A DNA stretch of 64,000 nt from Glaciecola sp049650345. Lineage in GTDB: Bacteria > Pseudomonadota > Gammaproteobacteria > Enterobacterales > Alteromonadaceae. Position numbers and translations under genes: made by a program. Shown here one piece after another: positions 1-8,440 of this stretch. Below the pieces are notes generated by a model. That model saw nothing but the letters and a program-made list of their open reading frames with translations. It was not told where the DNA came from and made no database searches. Positions within the stretch are counted from its first letter, which is position 1; each line of letters begins with the position of its first letter. Where the stretch lies: NCBI GenBank assembly GCA_049650345.1, contig JBARZY010000172.1, forward strand, positions 44,106 to 108,105, written 5' to 3'.

Positions 1-290
1 TAGAATTTTTACAAAATGCATACACTCAGTCTGATGCCCTTAAATACGAGACGCCTGGGCAAAAAGCGGGCTTTTTGGCGCGTTTGTTATCACTTGACTT
101 AGAAAAAGACTATACTGCCAAGCAACAAAATATTATTGAGAATATTACCGTTGATGAGCTAAATACATTGGCGGCAAAGTGGTTAGATACCAGTAAAATG
201 CATATATTGGTTGTAGGCGACGCAGCAACACTTACAGAATCTTTGAAGGGCCTTGGCCGTGAAATAGAAATACTAGAAGTGCCTAAGTAA
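1..290 (+). CDS. M16-family zinc peptidase, C-terminal end (partial)
   Basis: The reading frame is open from the window edge (frame starting at base 3) and ends in a stop at 288-290, so this is the last ~95 residues of a longer protein. The remaining part has the look of the final alpha/beta domain of insulinase/pitrilysin-like M16 proteins: an Asp/Leu-rich helix, a VDELN helix, then a MHILVVGD strand near the end. The HxxEH zinc motif would lie in the missing N-terminal part, so activity cannot be judged. A TTG at 75 could be misread as a start, but the homologous sequence continues upstream of it. Family call is from the C-terminal pattern only. Confidence 0.7.
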   Translation, partial: EFLQNAYTQSDALKYETPGQKAGFLARLLSLDLEKDYTAKQQNIIENITVDELNTLAAKWLDTSKMHILVVGDAATLTESLKGLGREIEILEVPK

Positions 291-322
291 TACAAATAGG
301 CATCAGCACTAGGGTTAACAAT

Positions 323-1930
323 TTGACAAATCAATTATCTACTTTTGAAAGTAGGCTGGCGTTAGTATCAACGCCAGCTTTTTTACGCACATTACCCAGC
401 ATTAAACATGGCGTAGAGCGCGAAACCTTGCGGGTTAATCCAGACGGTGGCATTGCTACTAGTTCGCATCCTGCGGCTTTAGGCTCAGCCTTAACTCATG
501 AATGGATTACCACCGACTTTTCAGAGTCCTTGCTTGAGTTCATTACACCGCCGGAATCTAGCGCGCGTACGACTATTGCACAACTCATAGATATTCATAA
601 ATTTACCTATGAGTCTATTGGTGAAGAGTTGCTGTGGCCTACCAGTATGCCTTGTTTCATTAATGCTGAAACTAATATCCCCATTGCGCGTTATGGCAGT
701 TCAAATATTGCTAAAATGAAAGAAGTCTACCGTACCGGTTTACATCATCGATATGGCAGTATGATGCAGGTAATTTCGGGCGTGCACTTTAACTTTTCAC
801 TACCTGAATCGTTTTGGCAACTATGGTGCGAGAGTCAGGGAGAGCAGTGGAACAAAACCACACAATCAGCGCATTACTTTGCCATGATCCGCAATTTTAG
901 GCGTATTGCTTGGGTGATACCGTATTTATTTGGTGCATCGCCGGCAATTTGCAGCTCGTTTATTGCCCATAAAAAAGTACAGCATCAATTCAGTAAATTA
1001 GGCAAAGGCACCTTGTATTTGCCTCATGCGACGTCACTAAGAATGAGTGACTTGGGTTACACTAGTAGCGCGCAGTCATCATTAAATATCTGTTATAACG
1101 ACTTAGATACCTATGTAAGTAGCTTACGCAATGCCATAGGCTTGCATGCGCCGCAATATGCCAATTTAACCAGCAACGAACAAGACGGTTGGCAACAGCT
1201 AAACGACAAAGTATTGCAAATAGAAAACGAACTGTATTCACCTATACGGCCAAAGCAGGTTGCTTTACCGCAAGAAACGCCTACCAACGCACTAGAAAAT
1301 AGAGGCGTGAGCTATCTTGAAGTACGTTCATTAGATGTTAATCCGTTTTCGCCAATTGGCATTGAAGAAACACAATTTCACTTTTTAGATGTGTTTTTAC
1401 TGCATTGTTTATTGCAACCATCAGATAAGTTTGGCGATGATTGTTTTGCAATCAGCCAAGCCAATATCAACAAAGTGGTTACCGAAGGTCGATTACCAGG
1501 ATTGACATTATTTGATGGCAAGCAAGAAATTTCACTTGAAGCTTGGGGAGAAACATTAGTTGAACAGTGGTTACTAGTGGCTCAGGTGCTGGATAACGCC
1601 AATAATTCCACGAACTACACTGATGCCGTGAACGCGCAAGCGGGTAAATTTGCACAAGCAAATACAACCTCTTCGGGCAAGTGGTTATCTACCCTGCTTG
1701 AAAATGAAATTGACAACAGCAGCTTAGGTCTAGAATTAGCCAAAGAATACAAGAGTTTTGCGGCAGGACTTAATTACAAGCATATTAATCAACATGATTT
1801 TACTCAGCAAGCACAAGCTTCTATTAGCGCTCAGCAGAAAATTGAGAAAAATGATACGGTGTCATTTTCAACCTTTGTTAAAGATTATTTTGGCAATAGA
1901 AAACCTGCCACCGAGAATGATTGCAGCTAA
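323..1930 (+). CDS. gshA: Glutamate-cysteine ligase, type 1
   Basis: This enzyme makes gamma-glutamylcysteine from glutamate, cysteine and ATP, the first and limiting step of glutathione synthesis in the cytoplasm. The 535 residues are slightly longer than the E. coli enzyme (about 518). Diagnostic stretches include HGVERETLRV near residues 29-38, which carries metal/nucleotide-binding glutamates, and HRYGSMMQVISGVHFNF around 141-157. I accept the TTG start at 323 because an AGGG ribosome site lies about 9 bases upstream and the N-terminal sequence is family-like from there. It stands alone behind the peptidase gene. An unrelated short ORF near the 3' end is only a frame shadow. Confidence 0.95.
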   Translation: MTNQLSTFESRLALVSTPAFLRTLPSIKHGVERETLRVNPDGGIATSSHPAALGSALTHEWITTDFSESLLEFITPPESSARTTIAQLIDIHKFTYESIGEELLWPTSMPCFINAETNIPIARYGSSNIAKMKEVYRTGLHHRYGSMMQVISGVHFNFSLPESFWQLWCESQGEQWNKTTQSAHYFAMIRNFRRIAWVIPYLFGASPAICSSFIAHKKVQHQFSKLGKGTLYLPHATSLRMSDLGYTSSAQSSLNICYNDLDTYVSSLRNAIGLHAPQYANLTSNEQDGWQQLNDKVLQIENELYSPIRPKQVALPQETPTNALENRGVSYLEVRSLDVNPFSPIGIEETQFHFLDVFLLHCLLQPSDKFGDDCFAISQANINKVVTEGRLPGLTLFDGKQEISLEAWGETLVEQWLLVAQVLDNANNSTNYTDAVNAQAGKFAQANTTSSGKWLSTLLENEIDNSSLGLELAKEYKSFAAGLNYKHINQHDFTQQAQASISAQQKIEKNDTVSFSTFVKDYFGNRKPATENDCS

Positions 1931-1961
1931 ATTAAAATAGGTGTTGATATAAAATGGACAA

Positions 1962-1992
1962 AAAAAAAGCCTGATGAAAATTATCATCAGGC
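1962..1992. terminator. Hairpin with A-tract, terminator-like for minus-strand transcripts
   Basis: A 9-bp perfect stem (GCCTGATGA at 1969-1977 pairing with TCATCAGGC at 1984-1992) is preceded by eight A residues. Read on the minus strand this is a stem followed by a U-tract, a classic intrinsic terminator. On the plus strand the hairpin has no T-tract, so it may only weakly end the gshA transcript. Confidence 0.55.
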
Positions 1993-2058
1993 AATACACA
2001 CTTAGGGAAACATTTAACACACATTAGTAAGAGCCTTAACCGTGAGATTAGTTCCATT

Positions 2059-2685
2059 ATGTTGTTAAAAAAATTTCAATTTGTTTTTTTATCTACCATT
2101 TTTGTTTTATTTTTAGGGGGTTGCAGTACCACACAACCTAAATATAGAGAAAATTTGTGCAAAATTTTTGAAGAAAAAGACGATTGGTACGATGCCGCAG
2201 CTGATATGCGCGAAAAGTGGGGTGTACCTATACACGTGCCTATGGCTATGATGTATCAAGAAAGCTCGTTTCGCCACAATGCTATTCCGCCCAGAGATTA
2301 CGTGTTTTTCGGCTTGATTCCTTGGGGAAGAGTCAGTTCAGCGTATGGATATGCGCAAGCGAAAACCATGACGTGGACAGATTACAAAAAAGAAACCGGT
2401 AACTCTTTTGCAGACAGGGATGATTTTGAAGATGCAATTGATTTTATGGGCTGGTTTATTTCAAAAACACACAAAATTAATCGTATTTCTAAGTGGGATG
2501 CGGGCGCACAATATCTAAACTACCACGAAGGGTGGGGCGGTTATAAACGCAAGTCATATCGCAAAAAGCCTTGGCTAGTTAAAGTGGCCCGAAAAGTCGA
2601 CGTGCGATCAAAACGTTACTCTGCACAATTGAAAAAGTGTGAAGACGACCTTGATGACAACTGGTTTATTCGCTTGTTTAAATAA
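2059..2685 (+). CDS. Lipoprotein with lytic-transglycosylase (SLT-like) domain
   Basis: The protein begins with a lipoprotein signal whose lipobox LGGC places the acylated Cys at residue 22, so it should be anchored in a membrane facing the periplasm. The rest resembles a small SLT-type domain: MYQESSF with the presumptive catalytic Glu at residue 68, then SAYGYAQ in place of the usual GLMQ-like motif, and a later aromatic-rich NYHEGWGGY segment corresponding to the AYNxG region. It would cleave peptidoglycan glycan strands. The basic tail (YKRKSYRKK) is notable. Exact subfamily is unknown to me; 208 residues is short for a transglycosylase. No strong ribosome site is visible before the ATG. 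Confidence 0.7.
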   Translation: MLLKKFQFVFLSTIFVLFLGGCSTTQPKYRENLCKIFEEKDDWYDAAADMREKWGVPIHVPMAMMYQESSFRHNAIPPRDYVFFGLIPWGRVSSAYGYAQAKTMTWTDYKKETGNSFADRDDFEDAIDFMGWFISKTHKINRISKWDAGAQYLNYHEGWGGYKRKSYRKKPWLVKVARKVDVRSKRYSAQLKKCEDDLDDNWFIRLFK

Positions 2686-2751
2686 ACACCCTAGCAAATA
2701 TTGATTTAGCGCAAAGGATTGCGCGTTTCAGGTTTTTTCTGCAGTAAAACA

Positions 2752-2765
2752 TTGATCAAGATCAG
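2752..2765. promoter_or_regulatory. Candidate FNR-type box
   Basis: TTGATCAAGATCAG matches the FNR consensus TTGAT-N4-ATCAA at nine of ten fixed positions. It sits about 77 bases upstream of the 40-codon membrane protein at 2842 and in no other gene. This placement is compatible with anaerobic activation of that small gene, but binding is inferred only from the match. Confidence 0.45.
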
Positions 2766-2841
2766 CATATTTCATGCGCTATTGACTATCATTTATTCAT
2801 CAACTTAAACAAGGTACGAGTAATCGTAAAAGGTGAATATT

Positions 2842-2964
2842 ATGTTAGATCTACTCTTTTCTGATCCCGTTGCATGGGGCTCAATTTTAGGTATTTTTGT
2901 TGTTTGTGCAATTTGTGCTTATTACGTATATTTGTTTTTGCATAACGTAAAAGAAGACCTGTAA
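2842..2964 (+). CDS. Tiny single-span membrane protein (DUF3149-like)
   Basis: A 40-residue product starts MLDLLFSDPVAWG and then has one hydrophobic helix (about residues 14-33, rich in I, V, C, Y, F) and ends HNVKEDL. An AAAGGTGAA ribosome site lies about 7 bases before the ATG, supporting translation. Size and layout recall the small DUF3149 membrane proteins of proteobacteria; this is from memory and not verified. It lies alone between the SLT-like lipoprotein gene and smrB, behind an FNR-like box, so a role attached to a respiratory or other inner-membrane complex is possible but unproven. Confidence 0.65.
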   Translation: MLDLLFSDPVAWGSILGIFVVCAICAYYVYLFLHNVKEDL

Positions 2965-2989
2965 GGCCTTTCGGCTGAGCACAAACGGT

Positions 2990-3553
2990 TTATAGTTTAA
3001 ATGCGGTAAAGTCTATGTTTATAAGCACCAGTAAACCGGCATTGCCGCCAAAGGCCTTAGGCGCTTTTACGAATGCGCTCACATCGGGGTGCTGCACTAA
3101 CCAATTAGGGGTTTTTTGTTTGAGAATGCCGTTACCGTGGCCGTGTATGACATTAATACAGGGACTGTGACGTTGCTTGGCCTCAAATATTACCGATAAC
3201 AACTCTTCTTTTGCTTGTTGTGCCGTAAGGCCATGTAAGTCAATTTCATAATCGGGCGGAATTAAGCCTAACTTCAGTTTTTTTACCAAGTCTTTGTGTT
3301 CACCGTCTTTTTCGCGCACAAAACTAATGGCTTGGTTTTCGGGCCAATAAGCCTCAAACACGTCTGATATAGCCACACTTGCACTGCACTGCTTTTGCGA
3401 CTCAGGCGTGGCTACGGTGTATATTACTTTGCCAGCGCTGCGTTTTGCTGCTTGCTTTTCTTGACGGCTGGGTACGTATTTGTCACTGACTACCTTTTTA
3501 GCGTCTTTAAACAAGGCTGAAAATTCACTTTCGGAGGAGGTTTTTTTTGTCAT
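2990..3553 (-). CDS. smrB: Smr-domain endonuclease, ribosome rescue factor
   Basis: SmrB cuts mRNA at collided ribosomes and so feeds stalled ribosomes into rescue. The C-terminal Smr domain is clear: the DLHGLTAQQAK motif, then INVIHGHGNGILK and a closing G-rich AFGGNAGLLVLI strand. The N-terminal part is basic and charged, as in the family. I prefer the ATG at 3553 over a TTG at 3568 that would add five residues; neither has a good ribosome site. It diverges from prmB, and smrB/prmB/aroC is the same neighbourhood as in E. coli, which strengthens the assignment. Confidence 0.92.
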   Translation of the reverse strand: MTKKTSSESEFSALFKDAKKVVSDKYVPSRQEKQAAKRSAGKVIYTVATPESQKQCSASVAISDVFEAYWPENQAISFVREKDGEHKDLVKKLKLGLIPPDYEIDLHGLTAQQAKEELLSVIFEAKQRHSPCINVIHGHGNGILKQKTPNWLVQHPDVSAFVKAPKAFGGNAGLLVLINIDFTAFKL

Positions 3554-3715
3554 TTGCTTATTTTTCAAAGAAAATTAATTTCAATTTCGCTATTATACGC
3601 AGTCTGTAAGCCAATACATCACCCATTGTGTGAATAAGTCATCAGCTAGCATAGTATGCAAGCATTCTTTATTCGTAGCAGTGCGTTATAATCTAATACC
3701 AATGAGTATCCATGC

Positions 3716-4690
3716 ATGCCTGATTTAAATGCATCTGATGTTGTACAAAACACCGATGTTGATCATACCTTAACTACGCTAATCGACTACATTCGATATG
3801 CAATCACCTGTTTAAATCAGCACGATGTGTATTATGGCCACGGCACAGAAAACGCATGGCAAGAAGCCCAGCGTTTAGTCTTCACGGCGTTATCATTGCC
3901 CCTTGATTTGTCTATTGACGAACAACGCCAGTTTCATCAATGTGTATTAACTCAAGCTGAACGTTCTCTAATATTACAGTGGATAACGGCACGTTGTGAG
4001 CAAGGCATTCCTTTGCCATATTTAACGCATCAAGCGTGGTTTGCGGGCATGCCTTTTTACGTTGATGAACGCGTGCTTATCCCCCGTTCACCCTTTGCTG
4101 AACTCATTGCCAATCGCTTTGCGCCATATACGAATATAACCAGTGTCCCTGAAACGCCGCTAATGATGCTTGATATGTGCACAGGTGGCGCTTGTATAGC
4201 TATTGCATTGGCGCACACCTTTGAGCACGCCCAAGTAGATGCTGTTGATATTGACCAAGACGCATTAGATGTGGCGTCTATTAATATTGAACAATATCAA
4301 CTAGAAGATCGCGTGTTTCCTATGCAGTCTGATATTTTTGATAATCTTGGCCAACAAAAGTACGACTTGATTGTGGTTAATCCTCCCTATGTTGATGCCC
4401 AAGATATGCATGACTTACCTCGCGAGTATCATCATGAGCCCGAACATGCATTGGCATCAGGCGATGACGGCTTAGATATTACCTTACGAGTGTTGCAACA
4501 AGCCAGCCAACACATGACCGACAACGCCTGGTTGTTTGTTGAGGTAGGCAACAGTGAAGTAAATTTTGCGCAGCGTTTTGTGGGCATTGAGGTAACGTGG
4601 TGCGAACTCACACAAGGCGGCAGTGGTATTTTTGCACTGAACAAATCACAGCTAGATGCACAACTTAATCAATTACACGCTTTAATTTAA
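3716..4690 (+). CDS. prmB: Ribosomal protein L3 N5-glutamine methyltransferase
   Basis: PrmB methylates a glutamine of ribosomal protein L3 using S-adenosylmethionine. The NPPY motif that binds the target glutamine side chain is at about residues 222-225, within IVVNPPYVD, and the SAM-binding loop DMCTGGACIAIALA lies upstream near 152-165. The 324-residue length is normal for PrmB, and the location between smrB and aroC distinguishes it from the release-factor paralogue PrmC. The gene ends nine bases before aroC, so the two are very likely co-transcribed. Confidence 0.95.
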   Translation: MPDLNASDVVQNTDVDHTLTTLIDYIRYAITCLNQHDVYYGHGTENAWQEAQRLVFTALSLPLDLSIDEQRQFHQCVLTQAERSLILQWITARCEQGIPLPYLTHQAWFAGMPFYVDERVLIPRSPFAELIANRFAPYTNITSVPETPLMMLDMCTGGACIAIALAHTFEHAQVDAVDIDQDALDVASINIEQYQLEDRVFPMQSDIFDNLGQQKYDLIVVNPPYVDAQDMHDLPREYHHEPEHALASGDDGLDITLRVLQQASQHMTDNAWLFVEVGNSEVNFAQRFVGIEVTWCELTQGGSGIFALNKSQLDAQLNQLHALI

Positions 4691-4699
4691 GGAACAAGA

Positions 4700-5797
4700 A
4701 TGTCTGGAAATACCTTTGGGAAGTTGTTTACCCTTACTACATTTGGCGAAAGCCACGGTATTGCAATAGGCGGTGTGGTAGACGGTTGCCCCGCAGGACT
4801 CGAACTCACCGAAGCTGATTTACAGGGTGATTTAGATCGCCGTAAACCAGGCACATCAAAATTTACCACTGCACGCCGCGAATCTGACGAAGTACAAATA
4901 TTATCGGGTGTATTTGAAGGTAAAACAACCGGTACTAGCATTGGCTTATTAATTAAAAACACCGATCAGCGCAGCCAAGACTATTCAAAAATTAAAGACA
5001 GTTTTCGACCAGGTCACGCAGATTACACTTACCAGCAAAAATTTGGTATGCGCGATTATCGCGGCGGTGGTCGTTCTTCAGCACGTGAAACGGCAGTAAG
5101 AGTAGCAGCCGGCGGCATCGCTAAGAAGTATTTAAAGCAACACTACGGCATTGAAATAAACGGTTATATTTCGCAGCTGGGGCCAATTAAAATTGACACT
5201 GTTGATCACACTGTGACCAACACAAATCCTTTTTTCTGTCCCGATAGCAACAAGCTAGAAGCGCTAGAAGAGTACATGCGGGCACTTAAGAAAGAAGGCA
5301 ATTCAATAGGTGCCAAAGTGACTGTAGAGGCAAACAATATGCCTGTGGGCCTAGGTGAGCCAGTATTTGATAGACTTGATGCCGATATTGCCCACGCCAT
5401 GATGGGCATTAATGCAGTGAAAGGCGTAGAAGTGGGAGATGGCTTTGACTGCGTTACTCAAAAGGGCACTGATCATCGTGACGAAATGTCACCCGATGGC
5501 TTTCACACCAACCACGCTGGTGGCGTATTAGGCGGTATTTCTTCTGGACAAGACTTAGTGGTGAATATGGCCTTAAAACCCACCTCAAGTATCAGTATTT
5601 CAGGTAAAACGGTAGATGTTAACGGCGAACAAAGCGAAATCATCACTAAAGGCCGACACGACCCATGCGTAGGCATTCGTGCGGTACCTATTGCTGAGGC
5701 AATGCTAGCATTAGTCATTATGGACCACCTATTGCGCCATCGTGGTCAAAATAGCGATGTGAACTCTATTACACCCGTTATTCCGGCGCAGCGATAA
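4700..5797 (+). CDS. aroC: Chorismate synthase
   Basis: AroC converts 5-enolpyruvylshikimate-3-phosphate to chorismate, the last step of the shikimate pathway, with reduced FMN as cofactor. The family signatures are present: TFGESHG near residues 14-20, RPGHADYTY, and the GGGRSSARETAVRVA segment. At 365 residues it is full length. A GGAACAAG ribosome site precedes the ATG. It follows prmB closely and is followed after five bases by a secreted beta-propeller-like gene. Confidence 0.97.
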   Translation: MSGNTFGKLFTLTTFGESHGIAIGGVVDGCPAGLELTEADLQGDLDRRKPGTSKFTTARRESDEVQILSGVFEGKTTGTSIGLLIKNTDQRSQDYSKIKDSFRPGHADYTYQQKFGMRDYRGGGRSSARETAVRVAAGGIAKKYLKQHYGIEINGYISQLGPIKIDTVDHTVTNTNPFFCPDSNKLEALEEYMRALKKEGNSIGAKVTVEANNMPVGLGEPVFDRLDADIAHAMMGINAVKGVEVGDGFDCVTQKGTDHRDEMSPDGFHTNHAGGVLGGISSGQDLVVNMALKPTSSISISGKTVDVNGEQSEIITKGRHDPCVGIRAVPIAEAMLALVIMDHLLRHRGQNSDVNSITPVIPAQR

Positions 5798-5802
5798 ACA
5801 CC

Positions 5803-6720
5803 GTGAATACTTGTATAAGCGCTTGCAAGCTAGGGCTAGTATTTGTTTGTTTAGTGTTGGGAATGAGTCAGTCTCGCGCCCAAGATAGCAGCGATATTTG
5901 GTTGGGAAAACTTAGTTTACGTGACAACACCCAGATAACTGACTTAGTGAGGTTGACTAACACCAATGCTTACACCAATCAGCCCTATTTTTTCGGTAAT
6001 GATTATCTGTATTATACCCAGTCTGAAGGTGAGGGCGACGCAGCACAAACCGATGTATTTCGTTTTTCATTAGTCGTGGGCACTAGTAAAAACCTTACCC
6101 AAAGTACCGATGCTGAATATTCACCCACTCCAGCTTTTGCCAATGGTAGTATGTCGCTGATAAGGGTAAATAGCGAAGGTAAACAACAACTATGGGTGTA
6201 CAATTTGCAAGGCAATCCAAAGCAGCATTTGGTACCGGCAATTGAACCTGTGGGTTATCATGTTTGGCTAGACGATGAGTCTTTATTATTGTTTGTGTTG
6301 GGACAACCTCATACGCTTCAGCTTACGCAGTCAAGCCCTGAGTCAGTGGGTAAAGTCATTGATGACAACATTGGTGCGAGTTTATTTCAATACAAAAACA
6401 CGTCATGGTTTTTGTATAGCAGAACCAGTGAAGAGGGTAATTGGCTAAAGGCGTACAACAAAGACTCAGGTAAAGTGAGACAAGTCGCTCGTCTGCCCAA
6501 CGACGCAAAGTATTTTGCAGTAACGGCAAGTGGCCGGGTGCTTAGTAGCAACGGCAAAACGTTATTTGTTCGCGACATAACACAAGACAAGCAGAAACTT
6601 AAACCGATTGGAAAGTGGCATGCCATTGATATTAATGAAAAGCAGTGTCAACAGGGTATAAGCCGAGTGGCGGTCTCGCCCGATAGCAGTATGGTTGCTT
6701 TAGTATGCAGTAATGAGTAA
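5803..6720 (+). CDS. Exported TolB-like beta-propeller protein of unknown role
   Basis: A signal peptide of about 26 residues (hydrophobic LGLVFVCLVLGM, then SRAQ as the probable cleavage region) directs it to the periplasm. The mature part repeats short blade-like units such as DAEYSPTPAFANGSMSLIRV, a strand-turn pattern seen in PD40/TolB-type propellers, and closes with ISRVAVSPDSSMVALVC. No catalytic motif is visible. The GTG start five bases after the aroC stop suggests translation from the same mRNA; a clear ribosome site is lacking. I do not recognise a characterised homologue. Confidence 0.65.
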   Translation: MNTCISACKLGLVFVCLVLGMSQSRAQDSSDIWLGKLSLRDNTQITDLVRLTNTNAYTNQPYFFGNDYLYYTQSEGEGDAAQTDVFRFSLVVGTSKNLTQSTDAEYSPTPAFANGSMSLIRVNSEGKQQLWVYNLQGNPKQHLVPAIEPVGYHVWLDDESLLLFVLGQPHTLQLTQSSPESVGKVIDDNIGASLFQYKNTSWFLYSRTSEEGNWLKAYNKDSGKVRQVARLPNDAKYFAVTASGRVLSSNGKTLFVRDITQDKQKLKPIGKWHAIDINEKQCQQGISRVAVSPDSSMVALVCSNE

Positions 6721-6741
6721 ATCAAGATTGTGTAAAAATTC

Positions 6742-6773
6742 AAAAAAAATGCGCATTAATATGCGCATTTTTT
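6742..6773. terminator. Bidirectional intrinsic terminator
   Basis: ATGCGCAT (6749-6756) and ATGCGCAT (6761-6768) form an 8-bp stem with a TAAT loop, flanked by eight A residues on the left and six T residues on the right. It lies between the convergent propeller gene and sodB and can end transcription in both directions. Confidence 0.85.
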
Positions 6774-6810
6774 ATGGTTATTCAGTTTACACAAACCAAA
6801 TAAGGGCGTG

Positions 6811-7395
6811 TTAGCTAGCAAAGTTGTCAGAAGCAAACTGCCAGTTAGCAAGAGCCCAGAAACCTTCTAAGTAGTTTGGACGCACGTTACGGTAATCGAT
6901 GTAGTAGGCGTGCTCCCACAAATCTACAGTAATCAATGGTGTTACACCGTCTTGTGTAATTGGCGTACCAGCATTGCTAGTGTTAACGATGTCTAGGCTA
7001 CCATCAGCAGTTTTAACTAACCAAGTCCAGCTAGAACCAAAGTTGTTAACTGCTTTGTCGTTAAATGCAGCTTTGAAGTCTGCAAACGAACCCCATTTTG
7101 CGTTAATTGCATCAGCAAGTGGTCCAGTTGGTTCACCACCAGCATTTGGCGCTAGGCTGTTCCAATAAAAAGTGTGGTTCCAAATTTGTGCAGCGTTGTT
7201 AAATACGCCACCGTCACTTGATTTAACAATTTCTTCTAAAGACTTGCTGGCTAAATCGGTACCTTCAATAAGGCCATTCAGCTTTGTTACATATGTTGCA
7301 TGGTGTTTACCATGGTGAAAATCTAAAGTTTCAGCAGAAATATGCGGTTCAAGTGCTGTTTTTTCGTAAGGTAATGCTGGTAGTTCGAAAGCCAT
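6811..7395 (-). CDS. sodB: Iron superoxide dismutase
   Basis: SodB dismutates superoxide to peroxide and oxygen in the cytoplasm. The metal ligands are in place: His27 in FHHGKHH, the His of WNHTFYWNS, and the Asp/His pair in DLWEHAYYIDY. The AAQIWNHTFYW stretch, with its Gln, is typical of the iron rather than the manganese enzyme. The 194-residue length is standard. A GGAG ribosome site precedes the ATG on the minus strand. It is transcribed away from grxD. I could not see a convincing Fur site in its upstream region. Confidence 0.96.
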   Translation of the reverse strand: MAFELPALPYEKTALEPHISAETLDFHHGKHHATYVTKLNGLIEGTDLASKSLEEIVKSSDGGVFNNAAQIWNHTFYWNSLAPNAGGEPTGPLADAINAKWGSFADFKAAFNDKAVNNFGSSWTWLVKTADGSLDIVNTSNAGTPITQDGVTPLITVDLWEHAYYIDYRNVRPNYLEGFWALANWQFASDNFAS

Positions 7396-7684
7396 GTGTA
7401 ATCTCCATGAGTGTTGTTTTATATATCAATAATAGTATGTAAGGATCAAATTTACGTTTTAAACCCTTGCGCTGTAATTAGGGTTAATTTTTTTCGTTTC
7501 TACTAATTCTTTATTTTACCCAAACAAGATCAACTTTTATTCTATTTACGTATAACCGAATTACATAATATAGATACATTCGAAAACACTGAATGCAAAC
7601 AAGGGGTCGCGCTTGTGGCTTGAATTCGGTAACATTGCGCCCATATCATTACTTAATCATTTCACATATTAAAACGGTTGAAGC

Positions 7685-8017
7685 ATGGAAACTATAGATA
7701 AAATTAAAGAACAAATTAACGAAAATCCTATTTTGTTGTATATGAAGGGCTCTCCTAAGTTGCCTTCATGTGGGTTTTCTTCACAAGCCTCTCAGGCATT
7801 AATGTCGTGTAACGAGCAATTTGCTTACGTTGATATTCTGCAAAACCCTGATATTCGCGCTGAGTTGCCTAAGTTCGCAAACTGGCCAACCTTTCCACAA
7901 CTTTGGGTTGATGGCGAATTAGTAGGTGGTTGCGACATTATATTAGAAATGTTTCAACAAGGTGAGCTACAAACACTTATTAAAGAAACGGCTGATAAAA
8001 ACAAAGCCGCTGAGTAA
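7685..8017 (+). CDS. grxD: Monothiol glutaredoxin, Grx4 type
   Basis: Grx4 carries [2Fe-2S] clusters, together with glutathione and often BolA, to target proteins. The monothiol active site CGFS is at residues 29-32, followed by the NWPTFPQLWVDGELVGGCDI segment that binds glutathione. The 110-residue length is usual. It is followed by a strong intrinsic terminator. The neighbourhood (sodB, bfd) is also iron and oxidative-stress related. Confidence 0.95.
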   Translation: METIDKIKEQINENPILLYMKGSPKLPSCGFSSQASQALMSCNEQFAYVDILQNPDIRAELPKFANWPTFPQLWVDGELVGGCDIILEMFQQGELQTLIKETADKNKAAE

Positions 8018-8055
8018 GCGCTGAGCTTATACAGCATTACGTTATGCTTAAAACG

Positions 8056-8084
8056 AAAAAACCGAACATTTGTTCGGTTTTTTT
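8056..8084. terminator. Intrinsic terminator after grxD
   Basis: ACCGAAC (8061-8067) pairs with GTTCGGT (8072-8078) around a four-base loop, with A-rich sequence before and seven T residues after. It lies between convergent grxD and bfd and can serve both. Confidence 0.88.
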
Positions 8085-8112
8085 ATGCGGTAATGTTAAT
8101 GAAGGCTTATTG

Positions 8113-8307
8113 TTAGCCAACATCTTTAAATAAACTGTCGTCAATAATAGTAGTGTCGATGATATCTTGCGCCATTTGCACGCAACTGCCGCACTGAGAG
8201 CCAACACCGAAGCGCGCTTTTAATTCACGCATGTTGCCTACGCCGTTCTCGCGAACTGCTTGTTCAATGTGTTTATCAGTGATGCCATGACATAAACATA
8301 CAAACAT
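8113..8307 (-). CDS. bfd: Bacterioferritin-associated ferredoxin
   Basis: Bfd is a small [2Fe-2S] protein that reduces bacterioferritin and so releases stored iron. The cluster cysteines are seen at residues 4 and 6 (CLC) and 39 and 42 (CGSC), the family spacing. I start at the ATG at 8307, which gives a normal 64-residue protein; a TTG six codons upstream would add a non-conserved MRAQRK. A Fur-like box lies just upstream, consistent with induction under iron starvation. No bacterioferritin gene is in the window. Confidence 0.92.
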   Translation of the reverse strand: MFVCLCHGITDKHIEQAVRENGVGNMRELKARFGVGSQCGSCVQMAQDIIDTTIIDDSLFKDVG

Positions 8308-8339
8308 TTTTCTTTGCGCTCTCAATAATTAATCTCATT

Positions 8340-8358
8340 GCAAATGATAATAATTGCT
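8340..8358. promoter_or_regulatory. Candidate Fur box upstream of bfd
   Basis: GCAAATGATAATAATTGCT matches 13 of 19 positions of the Fur consensus GATAATGATAATCATTATC, including the central AATGATAAT core. It lies 33-51 bases upstream of the bfd start codon, where a promoter would be. bfd genes are commonly iron-repressed, which supports the reading. Confidence 0.6.
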
Positions 8359-8440
8359 ATTTAGATTGAAAGCAAGCTTTTTTGCGATGTATTGTGTTTA
8401 AATTAAGCGCATTTTGACTGGTTTAGCAACAACAATCACC

